The notes beneath the pieces were generated by a model. The model saw only the letters and a list, made by a program, of their open reading frames with translations, searched no databases and was not told where the DNA came from. This document shows, piece by piece, positions 17,868 through 26,298 of a stretch of 52,817 bases of DNA (position 1 is the stretch's first letter; the number at the start of each line of letters is the position of its first letter). Both the position numbers and the translations under genes were made by a program. Origin of the DNA: Leadbetterella sp. Lineage in GTDB: Bacteria > Bacteroidota > Bacteroidia > Cytophagales > Spirosomataceae. The stretch lies in assembly GCA_019638185.1 (NCBI GenBank), contig JAHBUH010000029.1, positions 1 to 52,817 of the forward strand, read 5' to 3'.

Positions 17868-18849
17868 AGTCCTGGTAAACTTCAGGAGACCTGACCTCCT
17901 CGTCTTCCTGTACCGTTTTATTTGCTATCCGTTCTTTGGTAATAAACAGGGGCCTGTTTTTAACCTGGAAAAATATACGGAGAATATACTCGCCGATAAT
18001 CCCTATAGCCAGCAGCTGAATCCCGCCAAAAAGGATGATCATAAATAACAAAGCCGGAAAGCCCGCAGGCACCTGGCCAAAAAAGACCTTTTTTATGATC
18101 ACGTAGAAAAAATACAGGAAGGAAATGAATATGATCCCAATACCCATGCTGGAGATGAACTTAATGGGATACTCGCTGAAATTGAAAATGCCGTTTAAGG
18201 CCAGTTTCACCAGCTTACTGAAAGGGTACTTGCTATCTCCCGTAAACCGCTTTTCGCGTTCATACTCCACCCCTATCTGCTTAAATCCGATCCAGCTCCT
18301 CATACCCCTTAAAAAGCGGCTCTCCTCCGGCATAGCGTTTAACTGCTTCACCACAGAAGTGCTGATCAGGGAGAAATCACCCGAATCCAGAGGAATATCA
18401 ATGTAGGATACCTTTTTCAGGAACCGGTAGAACCAGTCATAGGCTAACCGCTTAAAAAAAGACTCCTTACGCTTTTTTCTCACGGCATACACCACATCAT
18501 AGCCCTGCTTATAATAGCCGTAAAACTCATCCAGGAGCTCCGGCGGATCCTGCAGATCCCCGTCTATGATCAATACCGCATCCGTGGCATTCACGTATTT
18601 CAGGCCGGCGGTCAGGGCCAGCTGATGGCCGAAATTCCGGGAAAGGATAACCGAGTGAAACCGGGCATTACTGAGTGACAGCTCACGCATTTTCAGGGGA
18701 GTGGCATCTTTACTTCCATCATCCACCAGGATCACCTCAATACTTAACTTACTACTGTTAATCAGCCTCTCTAACCTTTTAATCAGCTCTCCAAAAACTT
18801 CTTCTTCGTTAAAGAGAGGTACAATAATATTAACCTGAGGTCGCGTCAT
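17866..18849 (-). CDS. Glycosyltransferase family 2, polyprenyl-phosphate sugar transferase type (GtrB/ArnC-like)
   Basis: This 327-residue GT2 enzyme is expected to load a sugar onto polyprenyl phosphate at the cytoplasmic face of the inner membrane. The GT-A motifs are VDDGSKD (42-48) and the metal-binding DGDLQDP (96-102), and RNFGHQLALTAGL is the family acceptor-side helix. Two transmembrane helices follow at about 232-260 and 270-292, as in GtrB and dolichol-phosphate mannosyltransferases. The next gene upstream on the same strand encodes a GT-C-like membrane protein that could use the lipid-linked sugar, though the 143-bp gap includes a separate -7 box. Confidence 0.92.
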   Translation of the reverse strand: MTRPQVNIIVPLFNEEEVFGELIKRLERLINSSKLSIEVILVDDGSKDATPLKMRELSLSNARFHSVILSRNFGHQLALTAGLKYVNATDAVLIIDGDLQDPPELLDEFYGYYKQGYDVVYAVRKKRKESFFKRLAYDWFYRFLKKVSYIDIPLDSGDFSLISTSVVKQLNAMPEESRFLRGMRSWIGFKQIGVEYEREKRFTGDSKYPFSKLVKLALNGIFNFSEYPIKFISSMGIGIIFISFLYFFYVIIKKVFFGQVPAGFPALLFMIILFGGIQLLAIGIIGEYILRIFFQVKNRPLFITKERIANKTVQEDEEVRSPEVYQD

Positions 18850-18893
18850 AATTTTCCGGAAATCAAATCAGTGAATTTTTCACTTCTAAATAG

Positions 18894-18901
18894 CAAAAAT
18901 A
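18894..18901 (-). promoter_or_regulatory. -7 promoter box for the GT2 gene
   Basis: On the minus strand TATTTTTG (18901-18894) matches TAnnTTTG, 44 bp upstream of the start. No TTG appears at -33 distance. Confidence 0.45.
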
Positions 18902-18992
18902 GGAGAAATATACTTCACTAAACTAATAACACCCCAATTATTATAGGAATTGTTTTAAGCGTCATATACTTTATGGAAATATTACCTGCTTT

Positions 18993-20519
18993 TTATTTCC
19001 TGGCCAGGTATTTATAGAACAAAGAAGTTTCCGTATCGCCCATATAATTGGAAATGATGGGGTTTTCCGGATTAGAAAGAGTACCATAGTCTTTGGTCAG
19101 CACATCTTTATTCTTGATGCTTTTCAGATCCTTCCCTATTTCCCGTAAATCCTCATTTTCAGACTCCATTAACACCTGGTCCAGGTTTGTTCTGTAGCTT
19201 AAATTGGCATACGTGGTTTCGTACACAGACTTTCCCACCTCCGTGCTAAAATGCACCACCCCCGAAATCACCAGGTAGATAATCATTAACCACCGGGAGA
19301 TACTCTTCTTCTCAAATAACACCAGCCGCATAGCTAACAGCATCAGAACAAAATACGCTGGCATGGATATCCGCGCAGGGAAATCCACACCGGGACCCTG
19401 CTGGAAAAAGGGTAACGGGATAAGCACGGCGATACACACCCAGTAGAGCGGCTCTTTGTAAAACTTCGGAAAAAGAATGACCGCAATCACCCCCCACGAG
19501 AGCGTCATGAACGCTACAAAAATCTTAAGCCCTTCAAACGGGTAAAACCGGAAACTCCGCCCGGATGCATTGTTGCTTAAATATAAATAACTAACCAGCA
19601 GCACGATCAGTGCCCCGACAATGTTTTGAAAGCTCCCGTATTTCAGAATAAGCTCTTTGAGATCCGCACTTTTCTTAAAGTCCGTCAGGATAAAATACAG
19701 GATAAACGGGAAGAACCCGGCAAAACAGAATGGGCTCAGGAAAAGGCACAACGAATACAGGAAAAACATATTCTTCCGGTTCACCTTGTTAAAAATAAGA
19801 AGCATGATCAGCCAGCCGGTAAGGGCCTGGTTAAAAATCCAGTATAAAGAGCCTATATTGCTGTTAGCATAAAGCCTTATCCCTGCCCATAAATAGTAGC
19901 CTTCTTCCCCAAACCTTTCTATGGGGTACTTGATTAACACACCGATGAAAAACAGGGTACCCCAGGCAAAAAACACCAGGAGTACTTTGAAAGAAAACCG
20001 GTTCATGTATTTGGCAGTCTGGAATAAAACCAAAAGCGTCCCTAATACCGTCCAGAGGTATAAAAAAAGCCGCCCGGCTTCAAAACCGAATAGTTTGCCA
20101 AACAGGGCCGCCGGTAAAAAGAACCCGATATAATAAGACATCATGGTGGTCTTTCCGTTAAACGGATGCCCTTCAAAACCCTCTATTTTATACAAAACCG
20201 GCCAGTCCTTTAAGACCAGGTCCCTGAAAATAGCATTGCGGTAAAGGTGGTCATCATTCTGATAGGTGTAAGAACCCACCCCCGAATAAAAAACCAATAA
20301 TGCCATCACCACCACCGTCCAGAAAACCGTTTTCCGGCTGATCCGGATAAACTGCTCTGCTTCTAGAAGCCGGATAGCAAAAACAAAACTAACCAAAACA
20401 ATTAAACTACATAAAACAGCTGCTACGGGATTTAACCACAGGGACGTAAATAAAATAAAAGGAAAAGTCAGGTAAAAATAACCCAGCCGGGTCATCCAAA
20501 GGTCAATAACGGATTTCAT
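18993..20519 (-). CDS. Polytopic membrane protein, possibly a GT-C-type glycosyltransferase
   Basis: The product has 508 residues, with about eleven hydrophobic segments up to residue 440 and a hydrophilic tail of about 60 residues. After the second or third helix a loop reads YTYQNDDHLYRNAIFRDLV. This resembles the acidic, metal-binding first periplasmic loop of GT-C enzymes that take sugars from polyprenyl phosphate. No defined family name can be assigned. Its neighbour downstream is a GtrB-like GT2 that would supply such a donor, and the gene upstream is a DUF4230 protein 9 bp away. The GT-C assignment is an inference from topology, loop and context. Confidence 0.75.
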   Translation of the reverse strand: MKSVIDLWMTRLGYFYLTFPFILFTSLWLNPVAAVLCSLIVLVSFVFAIRLLEAEQFIRISRKTVFWTVVVMALLVFYSGVGSYTYQNDDHLYRNAIFRDLVLKDWPVLYKIEGFEGHPFNGKTTMMSYYIGFFLPAALFGKLFGFEAGRLFLYLWTVLGTLLVLFQTAKYMNRFSFKVLLVFFAWGTLFFIGVLIKYPIERFGEEGYYLWAGIRLYANSNIGSLYWIFNQALTGWLIMLLIFNKVNRKNMFFLYSLCLFLSPFCFAGFFPFILYFILTDFKKSADLKELILKYGSFQNIVGALIVLLVSYLYLSNNASGRSFRFYPFEGLKIFVAFMTLSWGVIAVILFPKFYKEPLYWVCIAVLIPLPFFQQGPGVDFPARISMPAYFVLMLLAMRLVLFEKKSISRWLMIIYLVISGVVHFSTEVGKSVYETTYANLSYRTNLDQVLMESENEDLREIGKDLKSIKNKDVLTKDYGTLSNPENPIISNYMGDTETSLFYKYLARK

Positions 20520-20528
20520 GTATAAAAT

Positions 20529-21167
20529 TTATTGGTTTTCAATATGTATCGGTTCTCGGGCCAGAATCTCGATCCTCGCTTTTGCAGCGGTCATTTCCAG
20601 CTCCCATTGCATCGTGGAAGCCAGCTGCTTCATCATCACCTCCAGCTGCCGGGAGGCTATCAGCGGAAGTTCACTGACCTCAGCCTTCTGCTTTATCATG
20701 GATTTGGCTTCTGAAAGTATGGTGGTATAATCTTCCTGCTTCATCGGATTCACAAAGCCCTGATTAATATCATAAAATTTATAATCAGTATCAATGGAAA
20801 GCACCTCTGCAGGAGCAAACTCCTCAATCACCAGCCGGCGCGTATCCGGCTCCCGGCTAAATTTCATTTTGGAAAAATCATACCCCACCGCCACTTTGGC
20901 CTTCACAATGATCAGCGCCTTATTCGTGGTTTTGAAAAGCCCCCAGAAATCTTTTTTGGCATTATGATCATAAATCTCCGTAAAATACCCTTCGGCCAGC
21001 ACCACCTTAAACACCTGCTCTATCTTTTCCAGGAGCACATTGGCCTCTACCCGTATGCTCTCCTGCTTGTTACTTTTCAGTTTTTTTCCGTACATCCAGT
21101 TAAAAACCTGCCAGGCCGCTATGGTACCCACACCCAGAGCAATCACAAAAATTCCGAAGTCCATCAT
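20529..21167 (-). CDS. DUF4230 domain protein, membrane-anchored
   Basis: The 212-residue product (ATG at 21167) has one N-terminal membrane helix (MMDFGIFVIALGVGTIAAWQVFNWMYG) and a soluble DUF4230 domain: EANVLLEKIEQVFKVVLAEGYF, ALIIVKAKVAVGYDFSKM, VLSIDTDYKFYDINQG. The domain occurs in bacterial envelope proteins of unknown function. A longer reading from a GTG at 21191 would start inside the -7 box, so the ATG is preferred. Transcription diverges from miaA. The GT-C-like gene starts 9 bp after its stop, suggesting co-transcription. Confidence 0.87.
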   Translation of the reverse strand: MMDFGIFVIALGVGTIAAWQVFNWMYGKKLKSNKQESIRVEANVLLEKIEQVFKVVLAEGYFTEIYDHNAKKDFWGLFKTTNKALIIVKAKVAVGYDFSKMKFSREPDTRRLVIEEFAPAEVLSIDTDYKFYDINQGFVNPMKQEDYTTILSEAKSMIKQKAEVSELPLIASRQLEVMMKQLASTMQWELEMTAAKARIEILAREPIHIENQ

Positions 21168-21190
21168 AGGATTTACGTAAATAATTAACA

Positions 21191-21208
21191 CAAACTTATA
21201 TAATTTTG
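21191..21208. promoter_or_regulatory. Divergent -7 boxes for DUF4230 (minus) and miaA (plus)
   Basis: Two opposed TAnnTTTG boxes lie 2 bp apart: TAAGTTTG read on the minus strand (21198-21191) and TAATTTTG on the plus strand (21201-21208). Polymerase binding at one should exclude the other. Neither has a TTG at ideal -33 spacing. Confidence 0.5.
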
Positions 21209-21226
21209 TTGGAAAATGCGGAAGAA

Positions 21227-22129
21227 TTGAAAGGTAATCTGGTGGTGATAGCAGGGCCCACGGCCGTAGGGAAAACAGATCTGTGCATCCGTCTGGCCCA
21301 ACACTTTGACGCTGAAGTCATCTCTTCCGACTCCCGCCAGCTCTACAAAGAAATGCAGATCGGCACCGCCCGGCCCCTTGTAGAGGAAATGCAGGGCGTA
21401 AAACATCATTTTATAGGCTCGCATTCGGTTCAGGAGCTCTACAGCGCCGGTGACTTCGAACGGGATGTGGATCAGCTCCTGCAGGACTATTTTCAGAAGA
21501 AAGACATCGCCCTCCTTTCCGGGGGCACCGGCCTGTTTGTACGGGCCGTGACCCACGGGCTGGACGATATGCCTTCCGCCCCGGAAAAACTGCGTTCATC
21601 ACTGATGGACCGCCTGGCCCGTGAAGGCCTGGAAATACTTCAAAAACAGCTAATGGCCCTGGATCCGGTAGCCTGCCGGGACATGGATATGCATAACCCA
21701 CAACGCGTGGTCAGGGCGCTGGAAGTATGCCTGAGCACAGGCAGGCCTTTTTCAGACTACCGGGTAAAAGAACCTAAAAATCATCCTTACAAACTGATCA
21801 AAATAGGGCTGGAAAGGCCGCGCGAAGAACTCTACGCCCGCATTAACCGCCGGGTAGACCTCATGCTGGAACAGGGCCTCACAGAAGAGGCCCGGTCACT
21901 CCTCCCCTACGAAAACAAAAACGCCCTGCAGACCGTAGGCTACAAAGAAGTATTCGGCTATCTACGCGGCGAATACGACCACAGCACCATGACCGAACTC
22001 CTCAAAAGAAACACCCGCCGCTACGCCAAACGGCAGATGACCTGGTTCAAAAACCAGGACACTTTCCAGTGGTTTCACCCGGATGACGTGGAAGGTATCA
22101 TCCGGTATATCCGGGAAAATCGTATCTAA
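21227..22129 (+). CDS. miaA: tRNA dimethylallyltransferase
   Basis: MiaA transfers the dimethylallyl group to N6 of A37 in tRNAs reading UNN codons. The P-loop GPTAVGKT, the DSRQLYKEMQIGTA motif, the GGTGLFVRAV segment and the C-terminal QTVGYKEVFGYL and RRYAKRQMTWF blocks are all present. There is no ATG at the 5' end. The TTG at 21227 is chosen because it gives the family-typical MKGNLVVIAGPT and follows the -7 box by 18 bp. TTG codons at 21206 (inside the box) and 21209 are alternatives. Confidence 0.95.
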   Translation: MKGNLVVIAGPTAVGKTDLCIRLAQHFDAEVISSDSRQLYKEMQIGTARPLVEEMQGVKHHFIGSHSVQELYSAGDFERDVDQLLQDYFQKKDIALLSGGTGLFVRAVTHGLDDMPSAPEKLRSSLMDRLAREGLEILQKQLMALDPVACRDMDMHNPQRVVRALEVCLSTGRPFSDYRVKEPKNHPYKLIKIGLERPREELYARINRRVDLMLEQGLTEEARSLLPYENKNALQTVGYKEVFGYLRGEYDHSTMTELLKRNTRRYAKRQMTWFKNQDTFQWFHPDDVEGIIRYIRENRI

Positions 22130-22205
22130 ATTTATCTCTGCATTCCGGAAATTCCTATATTTGGTGGCTATTGTCATTCCTATCCACGGCGATAAAAACA
22201 CAGAC

Positions 22206-22433
22206 ATGAACACAGAACTATCCAAACAGCATGTTGAAGACCGCATTTTCACAATTCGCGGCGTACAGGTCATGATAGACCGGGACCTGGCAGATATGTA
22301 CGGTGTTTCTACCGGCAGGTTAAATGAGCAGGTCAAGAGAAACCTGGGGAAAAAATGGTTTACCTTTTCCAGGATGGATAAAAGCTCGGTGGAGAATATC
22401 ATGATGACAATAAAAAAAGCCTTCCCCGCCTGA
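22206..22433 (+). pseudogene. ORF6N-domain gene remnant
   Basis: The reading frame from the ATG at 22206 encodes 75 residues. The first 45 match the N-terminal half of the ORF6N domain, a phage-antirepressor-type DNA-binding module: IFTIRGVQVMIDRDLADMYGV and LNEQVKRN. After that the match fades into FTFSRMDKSSVENIMM and then stops, whereas complete members run on for another 100 or more residues. The last codons are themselves the hairpin of the terminator of the convergent gene. A -7 box TATATTTG (22156-22163) still lies 42 bp upstream. It is best read as a decayed, truncated gene; a functional mini-protein cannot be excluded. Confidence 0.7.
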
Positions 22434-22448
22434 CGGCAGAGAAGGCTT
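22412..22448 (-). terminator. Intrinsic terminator of the small secreted protein gene
   Basis: On the minus strand AAGCCTTC (22448-22441) pairs with GAAGGCTT (22424-22417), with an inner GCC/GGC pairing, and a run of seven T follows. It overlaps the last codons of the ORF6N remnant on the plus strand. Confidence 0.85.
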
Positions 22449-22464
22449 AATTCTAAGGAGTCAG

Positions 22465-22824
22465 TTACTTCTTTTTTCCTTCGTGAGAAATATTTTCTAC
22501 TGTTAATACCACTCCTTTTACCACTCCGGACTCATCTCTCTTAAATTCAAGAGTACCACCATAATCCTTCAGAGAAAATGTGTCCTTTTTATCTGTAGCA
22601 ACCAGCTCCGATTGCCCTGTTTCTGTTTTCCCGATTAGAACATCACCACTTTTCTCAATTTTCAGATTTTTAATGGGAGAGGTCTCTGCAAACTGGTATT
22701 CCCCCACATAATCATCATTAACCACCACCATTACAGATGATCTTTCTTCCGGTTTGACGCTGATCTCTGCAAACGCCGCAGTTCCCACCATCAATAACGC
22801 CATTAAAACTGATACTCTTTTCAT
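22465..22824 (-). CDS. Small secreted protein of unknown function
   Basis: I do not recognise the family. The 119-residue product has a clear signal peptide (MKRVSVLMALLMVGTAAFA) and a mature domain that alternates short hydrophobic strands with charged turns (SSVMVVVNDDYVGEYQF, LEFKRDESGVVKGVVLTVEN). This suggests an all-beta fold. The last part resembles the strand pair that closes DUF3471-type domains, but the similarity is weak. It ends in a basic tail, HEGKKK, and has its own terminator. No neighbour gives a hint of function. Confidence 0.8.
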   Translation of the reverse strand: MKRVSVLMALLMVGTAAFAEISVKPEERSSVMVVVNDDYVGEYQFAETSPIKNLKIEKSGDVLIGKTETGQSELVATDKKDTFSLKDYGGTLEFKRDESGVVKGVVLTVENISHEGKKK

Positions 22825-23212
22825 AGTTATAAAGGTTTAAATGAAAAATTAGTTTTCAGGAAGAAAACGCCACCCAATACACTGAAATTGAGCATATTGT
22901 ATTAAATTTAGCTTAACCGGAAATTAAATTCAGATAAAAAACAGGCCTTTTTACACCGGTTAGGCCCTTCGGTTTTAATCCCCTTATCCCGCCCGTAAAC
23001 CCCTTGGAATTAAAAAAATGCTTTAAAATAAGCCGCCTGCTAAGCCGGTACAGACCCTGGATTTTAAGGGCATATTAAATTCAACTTAAAATTCAGATCC
23101 GTCCTCCGGATCAGCCCCTGAAATCCCAGCCGGTGCTTTTAAAACGCCTATCCCCTCCCGAACCAAAGTTTTTCGTAAATTTGCAGTTTCAAAACCATTT
23201 AGATTCTCGATA
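22825..23212. other. 388-bp intergenic region between divergent genes
   Basis: It holds the prfC promoter (listed separately) and a small perfect hairpin GATCCG-TCCTC-CGGATC at 23095-23111. Otherwise it is an alternation of AT-rich and C-rich stretches with no open reading frame, tRNA or riboswitch fold that I recognise. A promoter for the minus-strand gene must also lie here, but no exact TAnnTTTG was found for it. Confidence 0.5.
23176..23183 (+). promoter_or_regulatory. -7 promoter box for prfC
   Basis: TAAATTTG matches TAnnTTTG and ends 29 bp before the GTG start. No TTG lies at -33 distance. Confidence 0.5.
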
Positions 23213-24805
23213 GTGACATTCATTTCAGAGCTGGAACAAAGGCGTACTTTTGCCATCATTGCCCACCCCGATGCGGGAAAGACTACGCTGACCGAAAAAC
23301 TTTTACTCTTTGGCGGAGCCATCCAGTCTGCCGGAGCCGTAAAATCCAATAAAATCAAGAAAACCGCTACTTCCGACTTCATGGAGATTGAGAAGCAGCG
23401 GGGGATTTCCGTAGCCACTTCGGTGATGACCTTCGAATACGGCGGCCGTAAGATCAATATCCTGGATACCCCCGGTCACAAAGACTTTGCCGAAGACACC
23501 TACCGGACCTTAACGGCCGTAGACAGCGTGATCCTGGTCATTGACTGTGTCAAAGGGGTGGAGGAGCAGACTGAAAGGCTCATGGAAGTATGCCGCATGC
23601 GGGATACACCCGTGATTGTTTTTGTCAATAAGATGGACCGGGAAGGGAAAGATCCGTTCGACCTCCTGGATGAGCTGGAACAAAAGCTGAGCATCAAAGT
23701 GCGTCCCATCACCTGGCCGGTGAATGGCGGAAGCGATCTGAAAGGGGTATACCACCTGCTGGACCAGCAGATGAATTATTTTAAGGTAAACAAAACCCGG
23801 CTGGAAGATGACGTAAAGGCCATTGCCCTGGATTCTCCCGAACTGGAACAGAGCGTAGGAGAAAAAGATGCCGGCCAGCTGCGCGAAGACGTGGAAATGA
23901 TAGACACCATCTACGAGTCTTTTGATACCCGCGACTACCTGAGCGCCAAAGTGGCACCCGTATTTTTCGGCAGTGCCGTAAACAGTTTCGGTATCAAAGA
24001 GCTCCTGGATACTTTCTGCCAGATCAGCCCGGAACCAGTGGCCCGCATGACAAACGTACGGCTGGTAGAACCCACCGAGAAGAAATTCACCGGTTTTGTA
24101 TTTAAGATACACGCTAATATTGACCCGCGCCACCGTGACCGCATCGCATTCCTGCGGGTATGCTCCGGCACTTTTGAGCGGGGGAAATTCTATAAACACG
24201 TCAGGCTGGGGAAAGAACTCCGGTTCTCTAATCCTTATATGTTCATGGCCGATGCCAAAGAAGTGGTCGAAGAAGGCTACCCCGGCGATGTGGTAGGCCT
24301 TTACGACACCGGTAACTTTAAGATCGGCGACACCCTCACCGAAGGCGAATCCCTGTATTTCACCGGCATTCCCAGCTTTTCGCCGGAACTCTTCCGCGAA
24401 GTAGTGAATATCGACCCACTGAAATCCAAACAGCTCGAAAAAGGAGTTTCCCAGCTGGCAGAAGAGGGGGTGGCCCAGCTCTTTACCCTTCAGCCGGGTA
24501 ACCGCAAGGTCATCGGCACCGTAGGTGAGCTTCAGTTTGAGGTGATTCAGTACCGCCTCCTGAATGAATACGGCGCTTCCTGCCGCTTCGAGGCCCGGCC
24601 TTACAGCAAAGCCTGCTGGATCACGGCCGAAGACCCCGCCAAGCTGGCCGAGTTCATCCGCCTGAAATCCAATTATATTGCTTACGACAAAGACGAAAAC
24701 CCTGTTTTCCTGGCAGAAACCGACTGGATTCTGCGGATGAACAAAGAAAATAACCCGGATATCGAGTTCCATACCACCTCGGAATTCAAGCTGCAGGGGG
24801 TATAA
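23213..24805 (+). CDS. prfC: Peptide chain release factor 3
   Basis: This translational GTPase removes RF1 or RF2 from the ribosome after peptide release. It has 530 residues. The G1 motif AHPDAGKTT is at 17-25, the switch II region has [17 protein letters not shown]4 is NKMD, and the RF3 extension ([14 protein letters not shown]) and C-terminal domain III ([16 protein letters not shown]) are complete. The start is GTG at 23213, giving the family N-terminus [19 protein letters not shown]; there is no ATG nearby. It may read through into the next two genes, which follow after 20 bp. Confidence 0.97.
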   Translation: MTFISELEQRRTFAIIAHPDAGKTTLTEKLLLFGGAIQSAGAVKSNKIKKTATSDFMEIEKQRGISVATSVMTFEYGGRKINILDTPGHKDFAEDTYRTLTAVDSVILVIDCVKGVEEQTERLMEVCRMRDTPVIVFVNKMDREGKDPFDLLDELEQKLSIKVRPITWPVNGGSDLKGVYHLLDQQMNYFKVNKTRLEDDVKAIALDSPELEQSVGEKDAGQLREDVEMIDTIYESFDTRDYLSAKVAPVFFGSAVNSFGIKELLDTFCQISPEPVARMTNVRLVEPTEKKFTGFVFKIHANIDPRHRDRIAFLRVCSGTFERGKFYKHVRLGKELRFSNPYMFMADAKEVVEEGYPGDVVGLYDTGNFKIGDTLTEGESLYFTGIPSFSPELFREVVNIDPLKSKQLEKGVSQLAEEGVAQLFTLQPGNRKVIGTVGELQFEVIQYRLLNEYGASCRFEARPYSKACWITAEDPAKLAEFIRLKSNYIAYDKDENPVFLAETDWILRMNKENNPDIEFHTTSEFKLQGV

Positions 24806-24825
24806 AAGCAGAGCCATTAAACCTT

Positions 24826-25347
24826 ATGAACCTTTTAAAATACGGAATGCTGTTTGTGGTCCTGTCAGTGACGGCTTCAGCACAGAAAACCATTGCCTTC
24901 GGGCTTTCAGGTACCTATAATTTTCCCATGGAAACCCTCGGAGCCGGGATCCGGGCGAATATTCCTGTCACGAATCGCCTGTCTGTTGTACCCCGGTTGA
25001 AATACGCCCCGAAATTCAATCAGATCGAGGAAGTCGAAGCCGGTGCTAATGCCCAGTTTGATCTTTGGGATGCCACCCGGCGGGGCGGCAGCTCCGGGCC
25101 GGTGCTATATGTGAGTGTCGGTGTACTTTATAACCGCTGGCTGAACTATTACCCGAGCGGTAATACCAAAGCCCGTCAAAATAATATACTTCCCGAGGCG
25201 GGTCTCGGATTTCTTTCCGGTGGGAACAGGCTGAAAGGATTTGCAGAAGCTCATTGGAATATTTTGTGGAATGAATCCTACGCAGAAGCCGGCCTCCTGT
25301 TCTATCCTTTTAACAAACGCTCAAAAAAATTACTGAAATGTCCCTGA
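24826..25347 (+). CDS. Outer-membrane beta-barrel-like protein, unknown function
   Basis: The 173-residue product has a signal peptide (about 1-19, ending TASAQ). The mature domain is a series of amphipathic strands rich in Gly, Asn and aromatic residues: GLSGTYNFPM, NRLSVVPRLKYAP, VLYVSVGVLYNRW, KGFAEAHWNILW. This is the texture of a small eight-stranded barrel. The last strand would be YAEAGLLFYPF. The C-terminus (NKRSKKLLKCP) is basic and not a classical barrel end. The stop overlaps the start of the following lipoprotein gene by 10 bp, so the two are translationally coupled and probably act together at the outer membrane. Confidence 0.78.
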   Translation: MNLLKYGMLFVVLSVTASAQKTIAFGLSGTYNFPMETLGAGIRANIPVTNRLSVVPRLKYAPKFNQIEEVEAGANAQFDLWDATRRGGSSGPVLYVSVGVLYNRWLNYYPSGNTKARQNNILPEAGLGFLSGGNRLKGFAEAHWNILWNESYAEAGLLFYPFNKRSKKLLKCP

Positions 25348-26255
25348 CAAGAGTACTTCTTCTGTTAAGTATCGTAAGCTTCACCTCCTGCTCCAAAGAA
25401 CGCCTGCTTCAAATGGAGAATTCCGCCTTTACCGCAAAAATACCGGAAAACCTTCAGAGGGCTCCCCAGGTGGTTACACTGAATTCCAAAAATGACCTTC
25501 CGTTTATTACCGCCGCAGGAAATTCAATAGACTTTTCTATTGACGGCTTTTACCGTACCAAAAACTTCAGCCCGGTAGACTTTCCTGTCCGGCTTGAAAT
25601 TACCGAGCTGCTCTCTGTCAAGGATATCATTCTTCATCAGAAGCCGACCGTTTCAAACGGGAAGCTTCTCACCACTGACGGCCAGATCAAAGTTCAGGCT
25701 TTTAAGGATCAAGATGAGCTGCAGGTGTTTCAGGGGGCACTGCAGATCAACATGAACGGGATATTCCCCGGCCAGGGCGATCCCGATATGCTGCTCTTCT
25801 TGGGTAAAGAAACCGAAGGCCGTTTCAACTGGCAGGTAGATTCTTCCACCTGCTCTGTTGAGAAAGGACGCTTATATTGCCAGAATATCTCCACAACCGG
25901 TACGTCAGGCTGGGATTATGTGTTGTTTCCCTACCAGCTGGGCTGGATAAACATTGACAAATTTGCCGACTACAGCCCTACTACCTCCCTGAGCTTTGTA
26001 TCAGATGTGGATCTGAAATACGTTTGCAAATTCCTCTATTTCCCGGATATCCAATCGATTATGCAGGTTTATAAAGAAAAAGCAGAGGTCATTCCGGTAG
26101 GCGTAAAGGCCTTTGTTATTGCCTTTACATTTTCAGAGGATGAAACCCCGTATCTGCATTTTGAGGAAATCACGGTCCGGGAAAACCAGACCATAAATCT
26201 TCGCTTCAATCCCACTACCCGGGAGGCATTAGAAAAAAAACTGGAAAGCTTATAG
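25338..26255 (+). CDS. Lipoprotein of unknown function
   Basis: The 305-residue product starts with a lipoprotein signal peptide ending in the lipobox FTSC, with C19 as the lipidated residue. A beta-rich mature part follows, without a family I can name. Landmarks are FSIDGFYRTKNFSPVDFPV, LFLGKETEGRFNWQVDSSTCSVEKGRLYCQN (two Cys that could form a disulfide) and a final domain ending INLRFNPTTREALEKKLESL. The overlap with the beta-barrel gene suggests a two-protein outer-membrane unit. Anchoring in the outer membrane is the usual fate of Bacteroidota lipoproteins. Confidence 0.8.
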   Translation: MSLTRVLLLLSIVSFTSCSKERLLQMENSAFTAKIPENLQRAPQVVTLNSKNDLPFITAAGNSIDFSIDGFYRTKNFSPVDFPVRLEITELLSVKDIILHQKPTVSNGKLLTTDGQIKVQAFKDQDELQVFQGALQINMNGIFPGQGDPDMLLFLGKETEGRFNWQVDSSTCSVEKGRLYCQNISTTGTSGWDYVLFPYQLGWINIDKFADYSPTTSLSFVSDVDLKYVCKFLYFPDIQSIMQVYKEKAEVIPVGVKAFVIAFTFSEDETPYLHFEEITVRENQTINLRFNPTTREALEKKLESL

Positions 26256-26285
26256 GGTATACAGACACGATGATCTTTATTTGTA

Positions 26286-26293
26286 TAAATTTG
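26286..26293 (+). promoter_or_regulatory. -7 promoter box very close to the esterase start
   Basis: TAAATTTG matches TAnnTTTG, but only 5 bp separate it from the ATG at 26299. A transcript starting here would have almost no leader. Confidence 0.4.
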
Positions 26294-26298
26294 AACAG

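Noticed and set aside
22825-23175. Possible small RNA or riboswitch upstream of prfC
   Set aside because: Only a 6-bp stem (23095-23111) is visible. No known riboswitch core, T-run or conserved motif could be identified.
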